Shown: positions 27,774 to 36,273, numbered from the stretch's first letter. The stretch is 37,649 nucleotides of DNA from Gulosibacter massiliensis (GCA_945949175.1 CAMFDU010000012.1:1-37649); one strand, 5' to 3'. Translations and numbers: made by a program. Notes: a model not told the origin generated them from the sequence alone.

Positions 27774-27868
27774 AAAGACCCCTCACGCACCCGCCAGAGC
27801 CGGGTTACCCTTGCTTCGTTTCCGACCTGGGGGAGTTGGCCTGGGTGGCGCCACGCGAGGGGCTGGCA
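27774..27868 (-). ncRNA. ffs: Bacterial small signal recognition particle RNA (4.5S type)
   Basis: On the minus strand the conserved apical domain reads CCAGGTCGGAAACGAAGCAA followed by GGGTAACCC, the GGAA-tetraloop and symmetric-loop region bound by Ffh. The 5' arm beginning CCCCTCGCG (27862 down) pairs with the 3' arm ending CGTGAGGGG (up to 27779). A U-rich tail TCTTTTC follows. A -10 box TAGAAT and -35-like TTCCAG lie just upstream. Exact ends are estimated. It directs membrane protein targeting with Ffh; the position ahead of dnaX is seen in other actinobacteria. Confidence 0.92.
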
Positions 27869-27900
27869 TCATTCTATGCCCCGAGGGCAATACTGGAACA

Positions 27901-28761
27901 GTGATAATCGAACCCCGGCTCGTCAAATTGACGACAAGAACCGAGGTGGACGTCCGACGGACAATCCCTCACGCGAAACTTCGGCGCATCGGTGCGTGGG
28001 TGTTCGTGGACCACTTCGGGCCGACAGAACAGGTCGACGGGATGACGGTCGCCGCCCATCCGCACACGGGACTCCAAACGGTGACGTGGTTGTTGGATGG
28101 ACTCATTGATCACCGCGACAGTCTTGGGACAGCCCAGAACGTCACGCCCGGCTCTCTCAATCTCATGACTGCTGGCTCAGGTGTTTCGCACAGCGAACGG
28201 AGCTTGCCAGGACCGGCCGCACTCCACGCTGTTCAACTGTGGATCGCGCTACCCGAAGCGGTGCGTTCAATGCGACCCACTTTCGAACACATCGAAGCAG
28301 TCCCCACCGCAGCATTCGGCGACCATGTCGCCCAGGTGTTTATTGGTCAATGGGGTACGGTCGCTTCGCCGGCAACTGTTTATAGTCCACTCGTTGGGGC
28401 CGAGGTGTCGGTTGGAACCAGTGGATCGATTCCGCTCAACCCCGCTTGGGAGTATGGGGTACTGAACATTAATGGTTCGATGTCGGCGAACGGTGACGAC
28501 GTTCCACCCAGTGCACTGTGGTTTTCACCGGTGGGCGCGACCGAGCTCGATCTCACCGGATCTGGGGTCGCAATTGTCATCGGCGGCGAACCGTTCCTCG
28601 AACAAATCGTGATGTGGTGGAACTTCATCGCCCGCAGTCACGAGGAAATCGAAGAAATGCGGATGGATTGGAACCTGCACACCTACCCGTCGATCGCAGA
28701 CAGAGTGGGCGGATGGATACCAGCGCCCGAAATGCCAAAGGTGACGCTGACAGCGCGTTAG
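27901..28761 (+). CDS. Pirin family protein
   Basis: A 286-residue bicupin. The N-terminal pirin motif AAHPHTGLQTVTWLLDG and the following MTAGSGVSHSERS contain the three histidines and glutamate that bind the metal in pirins. The start is GTG at 27901; an in-frame frame further upstream would run back into the SRP RNA. No clear ribosome site exists, so a leaderless start is possible. Pirins include quercetin dioxygenases and transcription cofactors; the C-terminal part (WNFIARSHEEIEEMR) is typical of bacterial pirins. Substrate unknown. Confidence 0.88.
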   Translation: MIIEPRLVKLTTRTEVDVRRTIPHAKLRRIGAWVFVDHFGPTEQVDGMTVAAHPHTGLQTVTWLLDGLIDHRDSLGTAQNVTPGSLNLMTAGSGVSHSERSLPGPAALHAVQLWIALPEAVRSMRPTFEHIEAVPTAAFGDHVAQVFIGQWGTVASPATVYSPLVGAEVSVGTSGSIPLNPAWEYGVLNINGSMSANGDDVPPSALWFSPVGATELDLTGSGVAIVIGGEPFLEQIVMWWNFIARSHEEIEEMRMDWNLHTYPSIADRVGGWIPAPEMPKVTLTAR

Positions 28762-28771
28762 CGCATTGTCA

Positions 28772-29383
28772 TTAGGAGAAGAGTTTTCGAAGTGACGCCA
28801 TCACTTCGGCCAATGCCTCACTAATGTCGCCATCGGGTCCAGCGGCTTTGAGGTACTTCGTGATTTCGGTCCAAACCTGGGCCGCAAGCGCGCCGACAAA
28901 GCCTGCGAGTGCCGCACCACCCGGTTGCCCCTCGAGCCGTCGTGCCACCACCTGTTCCATTTCGCGAGCCCAATGGTCGCGGGAATACCGAACCGCACCG
29001 TCGGCCAATCGCGCCGCGTGAACCGTGGGTCCTGGATTGAATCGGTCTTCAAGTTCAATCTGCTTGTCATGACTGTGGTGCAGACAGTATTCCAGCGACT
29101 GGAACAGAGGCTCGTCCCCCGGGCGATCCATCAGCAATGCACCGAAATGTTCCATGTATTCATCCACGGCGGGATACAACAAAGCTTCCTTGGTTGGAAA
29201 GTAATTGAACAGCGTCCGACGCGAAATTCCGACAGCGAACGCCACATCCGCCATGGTCGTCGAGTCAAATCCGTTTCGTTCGAAGATCGACCAAGCGACA
29301 AGGATTATCTCGTCTGGCGTTGATTTTGGCTTGCGCCCCAGCACATGGCTGGCGCTAGTTCCTAACGCAGTCTCGACGCTCAT
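28772..29383 (-). CDS. TetR-family transcriptional repressor
   Basis: A 203-residue regulator. The helix-turn-helix is clear: IILVAWSIFERNGFDSTTMADVAFAVGISRRTLFNYFPTKEALLY (about residues 25-70). The C-terminal ligand domain is not conserved. A -10-like TAGACT lies 6 nt before the ATG, so it is probably leaderless. It is divergent from an MMPL transporter, and the two CACTAGTG sites between them overlap both promoters; repression of both genes, relieved by a transported compound, is inferred from this common layout. Confidence 0.9.
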   Translation of the reverse strand: MSVETALGTSASHVLGRKPKSTPDEIILVAWSIFERNGFDSTTMADVAFAVGISRRTLFNYFPTKEALLYPAVDEYMEHFGALLMDRPGDEPLFQSLEYCLHHSHDKQIELEDRFNPGPTVHAARLADGAVRYSRDHWAREMEQVVARRLEGQPGGAALAGFVGALAAQVWTEITKYLKAAGPDGDISEALAEVMASLRKLFS

Positions 29384-29402
29384 GGAAAGAGTCTAGCCCG
29401 AT

Positions 29403-29447
29403 TTGACAGATTTCTGCACTAGTGCAATAATTTATTCACTAGTGCAA
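29403..29447. promoter_or_regulatory. TetR-type operators and MMPL promoter
   Basis: TGCACTAGTGCA (29415-29426) is a perfect 12-bp palindrome; a second copy, TTCACTAGTGCAA (29435-29447), follows 20 bp on, so CACTAGTGCAATAA is a 14-bp direct repeat. TTGACA (29403-29408) and AATAAT (29426-29431) form a plausible promoter for the transporter. The first palindrome lies in its spacer and over the tetR -35 region. Confidence 0.7.
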
Positions 29448-29467
29448 TAAATCGAAAAAGGTTTCCC

Positions 29468-32191
29468 GTGTCTCAATTTCTATACCGCCTCGGACAATTC
29501 TCTGCGCGCCGAGCGTGGTTCGTCATCGCCGGGTGGGTCGCCATCATCGGAATACTGGGCGGAATCGCAGCAACGGCCGGAGGCACGTTCTCAACCGCCA
29601 TGACAATCAATGGCACCGACGCACAAACGACCATTGAAACCCTCGAATCAAAGTTCAGCGACGCAAGTCGCGGTATTGGTCAAGTGGTGTTCCACAAGAC
29701 CGATGGACTGCCATTCACCGACGAAGAAAAAGAGAACATCACCGCCGCGTTAGAGTCGGTTCACGATCTTCCCGCCGTCGACGACACCGTAGACCCATTC
29801 GATGTCCAAGCGACTCTCGATGAAAACGCGCGCGATGTCGCGGACGCCCCCGAAAAATTCGCCGACGGACAGAAAAAGATTGATCGCGGCCAGGCAAAAA
29901 TCGACAAGGGATTGAAGGACCTCGCTGCGGCTCGGGTTGACCTCGCCAATGGACGGGTCGAGCTAGTGGCAAACCAGAAAAAGCTGGACAAGGGTCTTGC
30001 AAAGATTCAGGAGGCCGAGCCTGCTTTACGCGCCACCAAAGCCGAAGTCACCGCCGCAATCGCCTATTACACAAGCCTGGGTGGTCACGAAGCAGAACTC
30101 GATGAACTGAACGAGAGCCTCGCTCTCATTAACGCCGGCCTCGCGACGATAGTCGCGAGCAAAGAAAGTATTCGCGACGGGCAGGCCAAGATTGACGCAG
30201 CCTGGGCCGATATTTACGACGGTGAACGACAGGCAAATGATGGCGACAAGGACCTCGCCCGAGCGCAACGGAAGCTCGACCGCGGTCAGGTAAAGCTGGA
30301 CGAAGCGCGCGATGAATTTGCCTTTGCGCGAATCATCATGGAGGGAACCACCAAATTCCGCGTTGTGTCAACCGACAATCAAACTGCAACGGGCAGCGTC
30401 ATGTTCACCTCGCCCATCTCGGACGTGGAAACGTCCGATAAAGAAGCCGTCGTTGCAGCGTTATCCGACACTGCAACCGAAAACATTCAAGTTGAGTTTT
30501 CGCAAGATCTCACACGTTCGCTCGGTGGGCTGCTCGGACCCGGTGAAATCGTCGGGCTTCTCGTTGCCGCCATTGTTCTGTTTGTCATGCTCGGGACGCT
30601 CGTCGCCGCCGGCCTTCCTGTCTTGTCCGCAATCGTGGGCGTCGCAATTTCGGGCGCATCGAGTGTCGCTCTCGCAGCCGTAGTCGAATCGACCACAACG
30701 ACGCCGATTCTCGGAGTGATGCTGGGACTTGCCGTCGGAATCGACTATTCGCTCTTTATCTTGAATCGTCACCGCCGTCAGCTGAAGGCGGGTATGCCGG
30801 TTGCGGAATCTATTGCCCTCGCTAATGGAACGTCCGGTAACTCTGTAACTTTCGCTGGTCTCACCGTAATCATCGCCCTGGCTGCGCTGAACCTCACGGG
30901 CATCGATTTCCTCGGTCTCATGGGGTCTGTGGGTGCCGCAGCGATTGCCATCGCCGTCGCCGTTGCCGTCACGTTCAACCCAGCGGTCATCTCGTTGATT
31001 GGGATTCGTGTGCTCAGTGCAAAAGAACGTCGAGCACTCGCCGATCGGGATACACGCGACCGCAAGCCAAATACGACGACGGCGAGCGTGTTCGCGACTC
31101 GGCACCCCCTTGTTTCGCTGTTCGCGACCCTTGCCGTCCTCGGAATCGCCGCAATTCCTTTGCTCGATATGCGTCTCGGCCTGCCTGATGGCTCGTCCGA
31201 GCCCACCGATTCGACCGGCTATAAGTCCTACCAGTTGACGCAAGACGCATTCGGTGAAGGTGTCAATGCAACCTTGCTCGTCGTTGCATCCTCGCCAAAT
31301 CCCATTCCCGAAGACGACGAACTCGCCTTCCAGGCGGGCGCAACCAAACTCATCATGGATATCGACAACGTCGAGTCAACCGTGCCGGGAGGGTTCTCGG
31401 ACGACCGCACCATCGCCATTTTCCGCGTGGTTCCAGCGGGGGGTCCGAATGACGAGTCAACCCAAGATGTCGTTCACGACATCCGAGCACTGGATGCAGA
31501 ATTCAGCGCAACACTCGACTCGTCGGTCAACGTGACAGGGATGGCTCCAATCAATATCGATGTCTCCGAAAAACTCAGTCAGGCTTTACCGATTTACCTC
31601 GGTACCGTGATTGGGCTCTCGCTTCTCATCATGATGCTTGTGTTCCGTTCCATTTGGCTACCACTCATCGCTAGCGCAGGCTTCCTGTTCACCGTTTTCG
31701 CAACTCTTGGCGCAGTGACCGCTGTTTTCCAATGGGGATGGCTCGGTTGGCTTTTTGATATTCACGACCCAGCGCCAATTCTCAGCTTCCTCCCGACGAT
31801 GCTTATCGGAATCCTGTTCGGGCTCGCAATGGACTACCAATTGTTCCTCGCCTCTGGAATGCGCGAGGCTTTCATCCACGGTAAGTCCGCGACGGACTCT
31901 ATCAACTACGGATTGCGCCTCAGTCGCAGTGTCGTGACGGCTGCCGCCATCATCATGGTCTCGGTGTTCGGCGGATTCGTCTTCAGCCACACAACCATGA
32001 TTCGACCGGTCGGTTTTGGGCTTGCTGTCGGCGTGCTCATTGACGCATTTCTCGTGAGGCTCGTGCTCGTACCCGCTGCGCTCAAGTTGCTCGGCCCTGC
32101 CGCGTGGTGGCTGCCCAAATGGCTCGAGCGCATCCTGCCGGATGTCGATGTCGAAGGTGCAAAGCTCGAACGATCTATCGCTCACCACTAA
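29468..32191 (+). CDS. MMPL/RND-family transporter with coiled-coil loop
   Basis: A 907-residue proton-driven exporter. One helix (about 15-40) is followed by a large extracytoplasmic region, a block of five or six helices (about 355-520), a second outer region and a final block (about 700-890). The conserved core GVMLGLAVGIDYSLFILNRHRRQL and its mirror GILFGLAMDYQLFLASGMREAF carry the Asp-Tyr pairs used for proton coupling. Residues about 125-290 of the first loop are a coiled coil with recurring DGQ.KID.G..KLD..., like the YhgE/Pip type. GTG start with AAAGG upstream. MMPL proteins export lipids or siderophores; substrate unknown. Presumed target of the divergent TetR protein. Confidence 0.93.
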   Translation: MSQFLYRLGQFSARRAWFVIAGWVAIIGILGGIAATAGGTFSTAMTINGTDAQTTIETLESKFSDASRGIGQVVFHKTDGLPFTDEEKENITAALESVHDLPAVDDTVDPFDVQATLDENARDVADAPEKFADGQKKIDRGQAKIDKGLKDLAAARVDLANGRVELVANQKKLDKGLAKIQEAEPALRATKAEVTAAIAYYTSLGGHEAELDELNESLALINAGLATIVASKESIRDGQAKIDAAWADIYDGERQANDGDKDLARAQRKLDRGQVKLDEARDEFAFARIIMEGTTKFRVVSTDNQTATGSVMFTSPISDVETSDKEAVVAALSDTATENIQVEFSQDLTRSLGGLLGPGEIVGLLVAAIVLFVMLGTLVAAGLPVLSAIVGVAISGASSVALAAVVESTTTTPILGVMLGLAVGIDYSLFILNRHRRQLKAGMPVAESIALANGTSGNSVTFAGLTVIIALAALNLTGIDFLGLMGSVGAAAIAIAVAVAVTFNPAVISLIGIRVLSAKERRALADRDTRDRKPNTTTASVFATRHPLVSLFATLAVLGIAAIPLLDMRLGLPDGSSEPTDSTGYKSYQLTQDAFGEGVNATLLVVASSPNPIPEDDELAFQAGATKLIMDIDNVESTVPGGFSDDRTIAIFRVVPAGGPNDESTQDVVHDIRALDAEFSATLDSSVNVTGMAPINIDVSEKLSQALPIYLGTVIGLSLLIMMLVFRSIWLPLIASAGFLFTVFATLGAVTAVFQWGWLGWLFDIHDPAPILSFLPTMLIGILFGLAMDYQLFLASGMREAFIHGKSATDSINYGLRLSRSVVTAAAIIMVSVFGGFVFSHTTMIRPVGFGLAVGVLIDAFLVRLVLVPAALKLLGPAAWWLPKWLERILPDVDVEGAKLERSIAHH

Positions 32192-32197
32192 TCGGCG

Positions 32198-32220
32198 AGA
32201 GGCGACGCCTCTTTACTTTT
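32198..32220 (+). terminator. Terminator after the MMPL gene
   Basis: AGAGGC-GAC-GCCTCT (32198-32212) followed by TTACTTTTT. It begins 7 nt after the MMPL stop and its U-tract overlaps the stop codon of the convergent small membrane protein gene. Confidence 0.7.
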
Positions 32221-32464
32221 TCCTGGTGAACAACCGCAGAATAATGAGCAACGCTCCGACGCCGATCAACCAAGGAATGGCCCCGACCGCACTGTAGGCG
32301 ATCCCGATTGGCGCTAACGGCGACATCGACCAGACAATAAAACCGACGAGCCCAACTACAGCGAGGACAGCGACCCCGCAACCCACGCCTTTGGCAGCAG
32401 CGTTCTTGACAATGGGGTGATTCTCTTCGATTTTCGACTTTTCGGCGTCAGCGGGATTGTTCAC
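32213..32464 (-). CDS. Small two-helix membrane protein, unknown
   Basis: An 83-residue protein with a charged N-terminus (ADAEKSKIEEN) and two hydrophobic helices: about 26-48 (GVGCGVAVLAVVGLVGFIVW) and about 55-77 (IAYSAVGAIPWLIGVGALLIIL), ending LFTRKK. Not recognised. It starts 10 nt after the DUF1801 gene and is the last gene of the six-gene operon. Confidence 0.65.
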   Translation of the reverse strand: MNNPADAEKSKIEENHPIVKNAAAKGVGCGVAVLAVVGLVGFIVWSMSPLAPIGIAYSAVGAIPWLIGVGALLIILRLFTRKK

Positions 32465-32474
32465 TGTCGTCGAC

Positions 32475-32885
32475 TCAAGCCCGATTAATCGCGCGAAGGA
32501 CCAATTCAGACACCTGTTTCTCGATATCAGCTGTCCAGCTGATTACGGCAAACGACGTCGGCCACATGGCGCCGTCATCTAGCTGAGCGGCTTCTTGAAA
32601 ACCCAGGGTCGAATAGCGAGACTTGTACTTTCCTGCGTCCTGGAAAAACAACACCACTTTTCCGGCCACAAAATATGCCTGCATTCCGTACCAGGTTTTG
32701 ACTTCCATTTCCGGCGCGATTGTGGTCACGAGTCGGTGGATTTTCTCGGCGATTTTCCGATCCTCCGGCGCCATCGCCGAAATCTTCTCTTTAACAGCGG
32801 TGAGCCCGTCAACTTTCTTGCCCTTCACCTCGGCGGCACGGTCTTTCATCGCTGCGCGTTCCTCCGCTGACCATTTATCGGCCAT
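32475..32885 (-). CDS. DUF1801 (YdhG-like) domain protein
   Basis: A 136-residue protein. The C-terminal 80 residues have the DUF1801 pattern: PEMEVKTWYGMQAYFVAGKVVLFFQDAGKYKSRYSTLGF. Some members are called iron chaperones (frataxin-like), but the function is not settled. The first 45 residues are a Lys/Glu/Ala-rich helix (WSAEERAAMKDRAAEVKGKK) common in actinobacterial members. Its start overlaps the end of the SGNH-like gene by 11 nt. Confidence 0.82.
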   Translation of the reverse strand: MADKWSAEERAAMKDRAAEVKGKKVDGLTAVKEKISAMAPEDRKIAEKIHRLVTTIAPEMEVKTWYGMQAYFVAGKVVLFFQDAGKYKSRYSTLGFQEAAQLDDGAMWPTSFAVISWTADIEKQVSELVLRAINRA

Positions 32886-33804
32886 TTGTAACCCCTTTCT
32901 CGATCAGCAATTCGAATAGGGCGTCGGTGCGCAATGATCGCCCTGCTGAATTGTAGTGTCCCCCCGTAGTGCACAGAAGTGACGGGTCGTCATAGTTAGT
33001 CTCGAGAACAATTGAAACCTGGATTCCCGCTGATTCAGGATGCGCGCCAATCCAGGAATCAATCCTGGACTGCAAACGCTCTAGGTAATCCCTGCTGGCG
33101 GCAGGGTCCACTCGGTCGACCGTGTATCGCGAAGGGATTGTAATCACCATTGCTGCGTTAGGGAATCTCGAATGGATCAGGGGCAACCACGATTCCAGCA
33201 GCGAGTCGATCTCGCCATCGGTCGCCCATTCGGTTTTCACCGCGCGCAGATTCGGCTGGCACAAATCCGTCGCGTCGTGCATTAAATCCCCTTGACGGGA
33301 AATAATGGTCGGAAAAATTTTGGCTGGCGGCCCGCTAATTAAGTCCCATAAGGATTGAGAAGGAAGCCAAAAAGGTGACGTTTTTATGCCATCAAAGCCC
33401 AGCTCTGGCGCCGATTCTCTGATGCGGTCGCGCTTTCCAAGATGCCAGTGTCGCGCACTCGAAATCACTACCGTCGAAACTTTGTCCGCTTCTACCAAAT
33501 TGACGAACTCGTCCACAAAAGCCGTCATGTTTTCCTGGGTGAACCCTTCCCGGGGTAGCGCCGCGTTAAACCAGGTTTCGCCCGAAATCTCGGACAACCG
33601 TTCAGCGGAAAGGCTGTACACCGCGTTGGAGCCGCCTACAATCAGGTTCTCGACCGCACCAATATCCTGCATACGAGTAGCTTTTTGGTCGTGTATCGAC
33701 CCCGAGAACATCGTCGCGGACGCGAGAAATCCGCTCGTGGCAACCCACGCGATGTAACCCGCCACAAATAAGGCGACGAGCCAGACGTATTTATCTTTGA
33801 CCAT
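32875..33804 (-). CDS. SGNH-hydrolase-like exported protein paired with MBOAT
   Basis: About 309 residues. An N-terminal membrane anchor (VWLVALFVAGYIAWVATSGFLA) places the rest outside. NLIVGGSNAVYSLSAERL holds the probable active-site serine, and TTGGHYNSAGRSLRTDAL near the C-terminus the probable histidine, as in DltD/AlgX/AlgJ-type O-acetylation proteins. The gene overlaps the MBOAT gene by 14 nt, and such pairs O-acylate cell-surface glycans. The start is uncertain: ATG at 33804 has GGAG only at a distance, and a TTG at 33813 has GGAG 6 nt upstream. No direct assignment of the glycan is possible. Confidence 0.75.
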   Translation of the reverse strand: MVKDKYVWLVALFVAGYIAWVATSGFLASATMFSGSIHDQKATRMQDIGAVENLIVGGSNAVYSLSAERLSEISGETWFNAALPREGFTQENMTAFVDEFVNLVEADKVSTVVISSARHWHLGKRDRIRESAPELGFDGIKTSPFWLPSQSLWDLISGPPAKIFPTIISRQGDLMHDATDLCQPNLRAVKTEWATDGEIDSLLESWLPLIHSRFPNAAMVITIPSRYTVDRVDPAASRDYLERLQSRIDSWIGAHPESAGIQVSIVLETNYDDPSLLCTTGGHYNSAGRSLRTDALFELLIEKGVTNGR

Positions 33805-35104
33805 ACGCAGCAATGACGTCTCCAATTCGGCCAGAGGCGAACATGATTATTGCCGCCATGAGGAAGACCTGGGTTACGCGCACACGAAGGAACTTGTAGT
33901 TGCGTCCGAGTAGGAGCCGAGTCTTGCGAAATGCGAATTCAACGAAAACGAGAGCAACCGACAACACAAGTGCAATGAGCGTCCCGGTCGGCCATTCGAT
34001 CACGGTTTGAGTCGCGATCGTCGCTTCCGCAAGGGTCGGAACGTGATTCATGATTGTGACCAAGCTGTCAAAACTTGGAGTTCCAAAGATCATGCGCGCA
34101 ACGACCACCGTCGGCGGGAAGATGACGAACGCCCAGAAGGCGTGCTTGCGCTTGAGAAGAGCTATCGACCCGACAAAAATCGCGCCGTGAAGGAATCCCC
34201 AAATCGCGAAGTTGACCGTCATTCCGTGCCACGACGCTGATGCGAGGTAGGTCACCATGACCGCGGCGAAGGTTCCCCACCGTGCGCGGACTGGTTTGTA
34301 AAACAATTCTTTCAACAGAGCGCTCAGTGAAAGGTGCCATCCCTTCCAGAAGTCGAGAATGTTCGCCGCTGAAAAAGGTTGTTTGAAGTTGAGAGGAACC
34401 CGCATTCCAATAATTCCCGCTACCGCATAAACAATGAGTGAAAGCCCGGCAAAGTTGACATAAATGAAAAGCTCAAAGACGATACCGAAGAGAAGACCGG
34501 AAACAAGGTTTAACTGTTCATTGATGGCCAGAGCCGGGGCCAGCCCAAGTCCGAGAACGATGAAGAAGAACACGCCGATGATGAGGAACGGGAAAAAGTA
34601 ATTGAGCCGACCGCGAAGCGACCAGTGCCTCATCGACGCGACCGAGATTGCCAGTGGTCCTGTGGCCAACATCAGCGGGTTCGCGATGTCGAAGGTTCGA
34701 ATGAACGACGCCGAACGACCTTCCATGAGTACCAGATATGCAAGGGACGCCGAATAAAACGAATATCCATAGAGGAACGGGTTAGGAGACGACACCGCAA
34801 GGCCGTTCATGACGCTCATGAAGCCAGTTGCCGTCAGCGCAGCGACGGAAAAGAAAATCAGATAAGCGAAGGTGCGTATTGCGAGCTGTGGCAAGACCCC
34901 GGATCGAACCAGCCCGATGACCAGAACGCTCGCAAGCGCCGGCATCGCAACGTGAACAACGTCTATCCACAGTGCCGATGTGCTCCGATTCGATAACGCC
35001 GACAAGGTTGCCAGCGCTAATCCGGCGAATACAACCAGAGCGAACTGGCTCGCAAAACCGAAACGCGGGACGCCGCGAATCACGGGCGATTTATCCACGC
35101 GCAT
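33791..35104 (-). CDS. MBOAT-family O-acyltransferase
   Basis: A 437-residue integral membrane protein with about 11 helices. The MBOAT core is visible as NILDFWKGWHLSLSALLKELFYKPVR and, 30 residues on, YLASASWHGMTVNFAIWGFLHGAIF with the conserved catalytic histidine. These enzymes (DltB, AlgI, PatA) move acyl groups across or at the membrane for transfer to polysaccharides. ATG at 35104 overlaps the end of arsC by 14 nt; the SGNH-like partner overlaps its end. The N-terminal third is more divergent than in AlgI. Confidence 0.85.
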   Translation of the reverse strand: MRVDKSPVIRGVPRFGFASQFALVVFAGLALATLSALSNRSTSALWIDVVHVAMPALASVLVIGLVRSGVLPQLAIRTFAYLIFFSVAALTATGFMSVMNGLAVSSPNPFLYGYSFYSASLAYLVLMEGRSASFIRTFDIANPLMLATGPLAISVASMRHWSLRGRLNYFFPFLIIGVFFFIVLGLGLAPALAINEQLNLVSGLLFGIVFELFIYVNFAGLSLIVYAVAGIIGMRVPLNFKQPFSAANILDFWKGWHLSLSALLKELFYKPVRARWGTFAAVMVTYLASASWHGMTVNFAIWGFLHGAIFVGSIALLKRKHAFWAFVIFPPTVVVARMIFGTPSFDSLVTIMNHVPTLAEATIATQTVIEWPTGTLIALVLSVALVFVEFAFRKTRLLLGRNYKFLRVRVTQVFLMAAIIMFASGRIGDVIAAYGQR

Positions 35105-35492
35105 CAATCTCAGTGATGAGGTCTTTCACCTTGGTGCGAATCTCGTCACGAATGGGACGAACGCCATCGATTCCGTGTCCGGCCGGGTCATCTAGCGTCC
35201 AATCAAGGTATGTCTTTCCGGGATAGATGGGGCAGGTGTCACCACAGCCCATGGTGATGACGTAATCGGATTCCTTGACTGCCTCGGTGGTCAGGACCTT
35301 TGGGGAGTTGTTGGCGATGTCGATGCCCTCTTCCGCCATTGCCGCAACAGCCGATGGATTAATCTCGTCCTTCGGCTCTGTCCCAGCGGACAGTACCGTG
35401 ACACGGTCACCCGCGAGAGCCTGCAAGTAACCCGCGGCCATCTGCGAACGACCAGCATTGTGAACACAAACAAACAACACCGTCTTCTTCAC
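35091..35492 (-). CDS. arsC: ArsC-type arsenate reductase (LMW phosphatase fold)
   Basis: A 133-residue protein of the low-molecular-weight tyrosine phosphatase fold. The P-loop is CVHNAGRS (Cys9 to Arg15, CX5R), followed by SQMAAGYL; the aspartate loop is DWTLDDPAGHGIDGVRPIRDEI, and MGCGDTCP contributes two more cysteines (83 and 87). This pattern is that of arsenate reductases using thioredoxin or mycothiol rather than classical phosphatases. GTG at 35492 is chosen because it begins just after the DUF4287 stop, with AAGG 10 nt upstream. No arsenite exporter or ArsR is adjacent; instead it is followed, with overlap, by MBOAT and SGNH genes. Confidence 0.88.
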   Translation of the reverse strand: MKKTVLFVCVHNAGRSQMAAGYLQALAGDRVTVLSAGTEPKDEINPSAVAAMAEEGIDIANNSPKVLTTEAVKESDYVITMGCGDTCPIYPGKTYLDWTLDDPAGHGIDGVRPIRDEIRTKVKDLITEIDARG

Positions 35493-35496
35493 CGGT

Positions 35497-35706
35497 TCAG
35501 AGGCCTTCTGATTTGCGAAAATGGGCGACAAGCGCGTTGGCATGACCGTGCCCGATGCCGTGCTCAGATTTGAGCCACTCAACCTGCTCTGAGTGCTTCT
35601 TGGAAAGCACGCTTTCAAGAAGCCCAAACCAATGAGTAACCGGCTTGCCGTACTTCTTCTCGATTGACGGGAAATACGATGCAGGGCCCTGAACTTTATC
35701 GCTCAC
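35497..35706 (-). CDS. DUF4287 domain protein
   Basis: A 69-residue protein matching the DUF4287 pattern: GPASYFPSIEKKYGKPVTHWFGLLE near the start and LKSEHGIGHGHANALVAHFR near the end. In other actinobacteria this domain is fused to or adjacent to DUF5655; its function is unknown. It is first in the operon. A -10 box TATATT (35718-35713) ends 6 nt before the GTG, so the mRNA is probably leaderless. Confidence 0.82.
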   Translation of the reverse strand: MSDKVQGPASYFPSIEKKYGKPVTHWFGLLESVLSKKHSEQVEWLKSEHGIGHGHANALVAHFRKSEGL

Positions 35707-35712
35707 GAATCA

Positions 35713-35748
35713 AATATAACCGAGTGAATTAGAGCCTGAACATAGGCT
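35713..35748 (-). promoter_or_regulatory. Promoter of the six-gene operon
   Basis: On the minus strand, -10 TATATT (35718-35713) lies 6 nt before the first start codon. The inverted repeat AGCCT-GAACAT-AGGCT (35733-35748) covers the -35 region and may be an operator. No regulator gene is adjacent. Confidence 0.45.
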
Positions 35749-35775
35749 TGAATCAATCACCCACGAAAGGCTCTC

Positions 35776-36273
35776 ATGACAAGTCCGCGCGCCACCGATT
35801 TTTCGCCTCGACGCCTCTTTCGATTCTTCGCATTCAGTGAAGCGGTGACGTGGACCCTTCTACTAGGCGGTCTCGCGATTCGAGCGATTTGGGGCGCACC
35901 GCCAATTCTGATCACCGTCGTCGGCGGAATCCACGGCGCCGTGTTCCTTGGTTACGGGGTGGTTGCCGCGCTGGTCGGTGTCAATAACCGCTGGGGCATC
36001 GGTCGAACCGTGCTAGGAATCGCGCTCGCCATTGTTCCCTACGCAACAATTCCGTTCGAGACCCGAGCCGAAAAGGCAGGCCGTCTGGCTGGCGCTTGGC
36101 GACGCGCGGCAACGAGCGACCCGCGTGACGCACACTGGTTCGATCGGCTGTATCGGTGGTTCCTCAATCGCCCTGTGTTATTCGCACTGATTTTGCTCGT
36201 GGCGATTGTCGCGATTTTCGCCACGCTCATCATCATCGGACCTCCCGGCGGGTGGCCAACCGACGAAGGCTAA
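35776..36273 (+). CDS. DUF3817 family membrane protein
   Basis: A 165-residue protein. The DUF3817 core (residues about 12-100) has three helices with the typical FRFFAFSEAVTWTLLLGGLAIR start, GGIHGAVFLGYGVVAAL, and IPFETRAEKAGRLA end. A fourth helix (FALILLVAIVAIFATLIII) follows a cytoplasmic linker. Function unknown. GAAAGG precedes the ATG. It shares 4 nt with the convergent amidase gene. Confidence 0.8.
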   Translation: MTSPRATDFSPRRLFRFFAFSEAVTWTLLLGGLAIRAIWGAPPILITVVGGIHGAVFLGYGVVAALVGVNNRWGIGRTVLGIALAIVPYATIPFETRAEKAGRLAGAWRRAATSDPRDAHWFDRLYRWFLNRPVLFALILLVAIVAIFATLIIIGPPGGWPTDEG

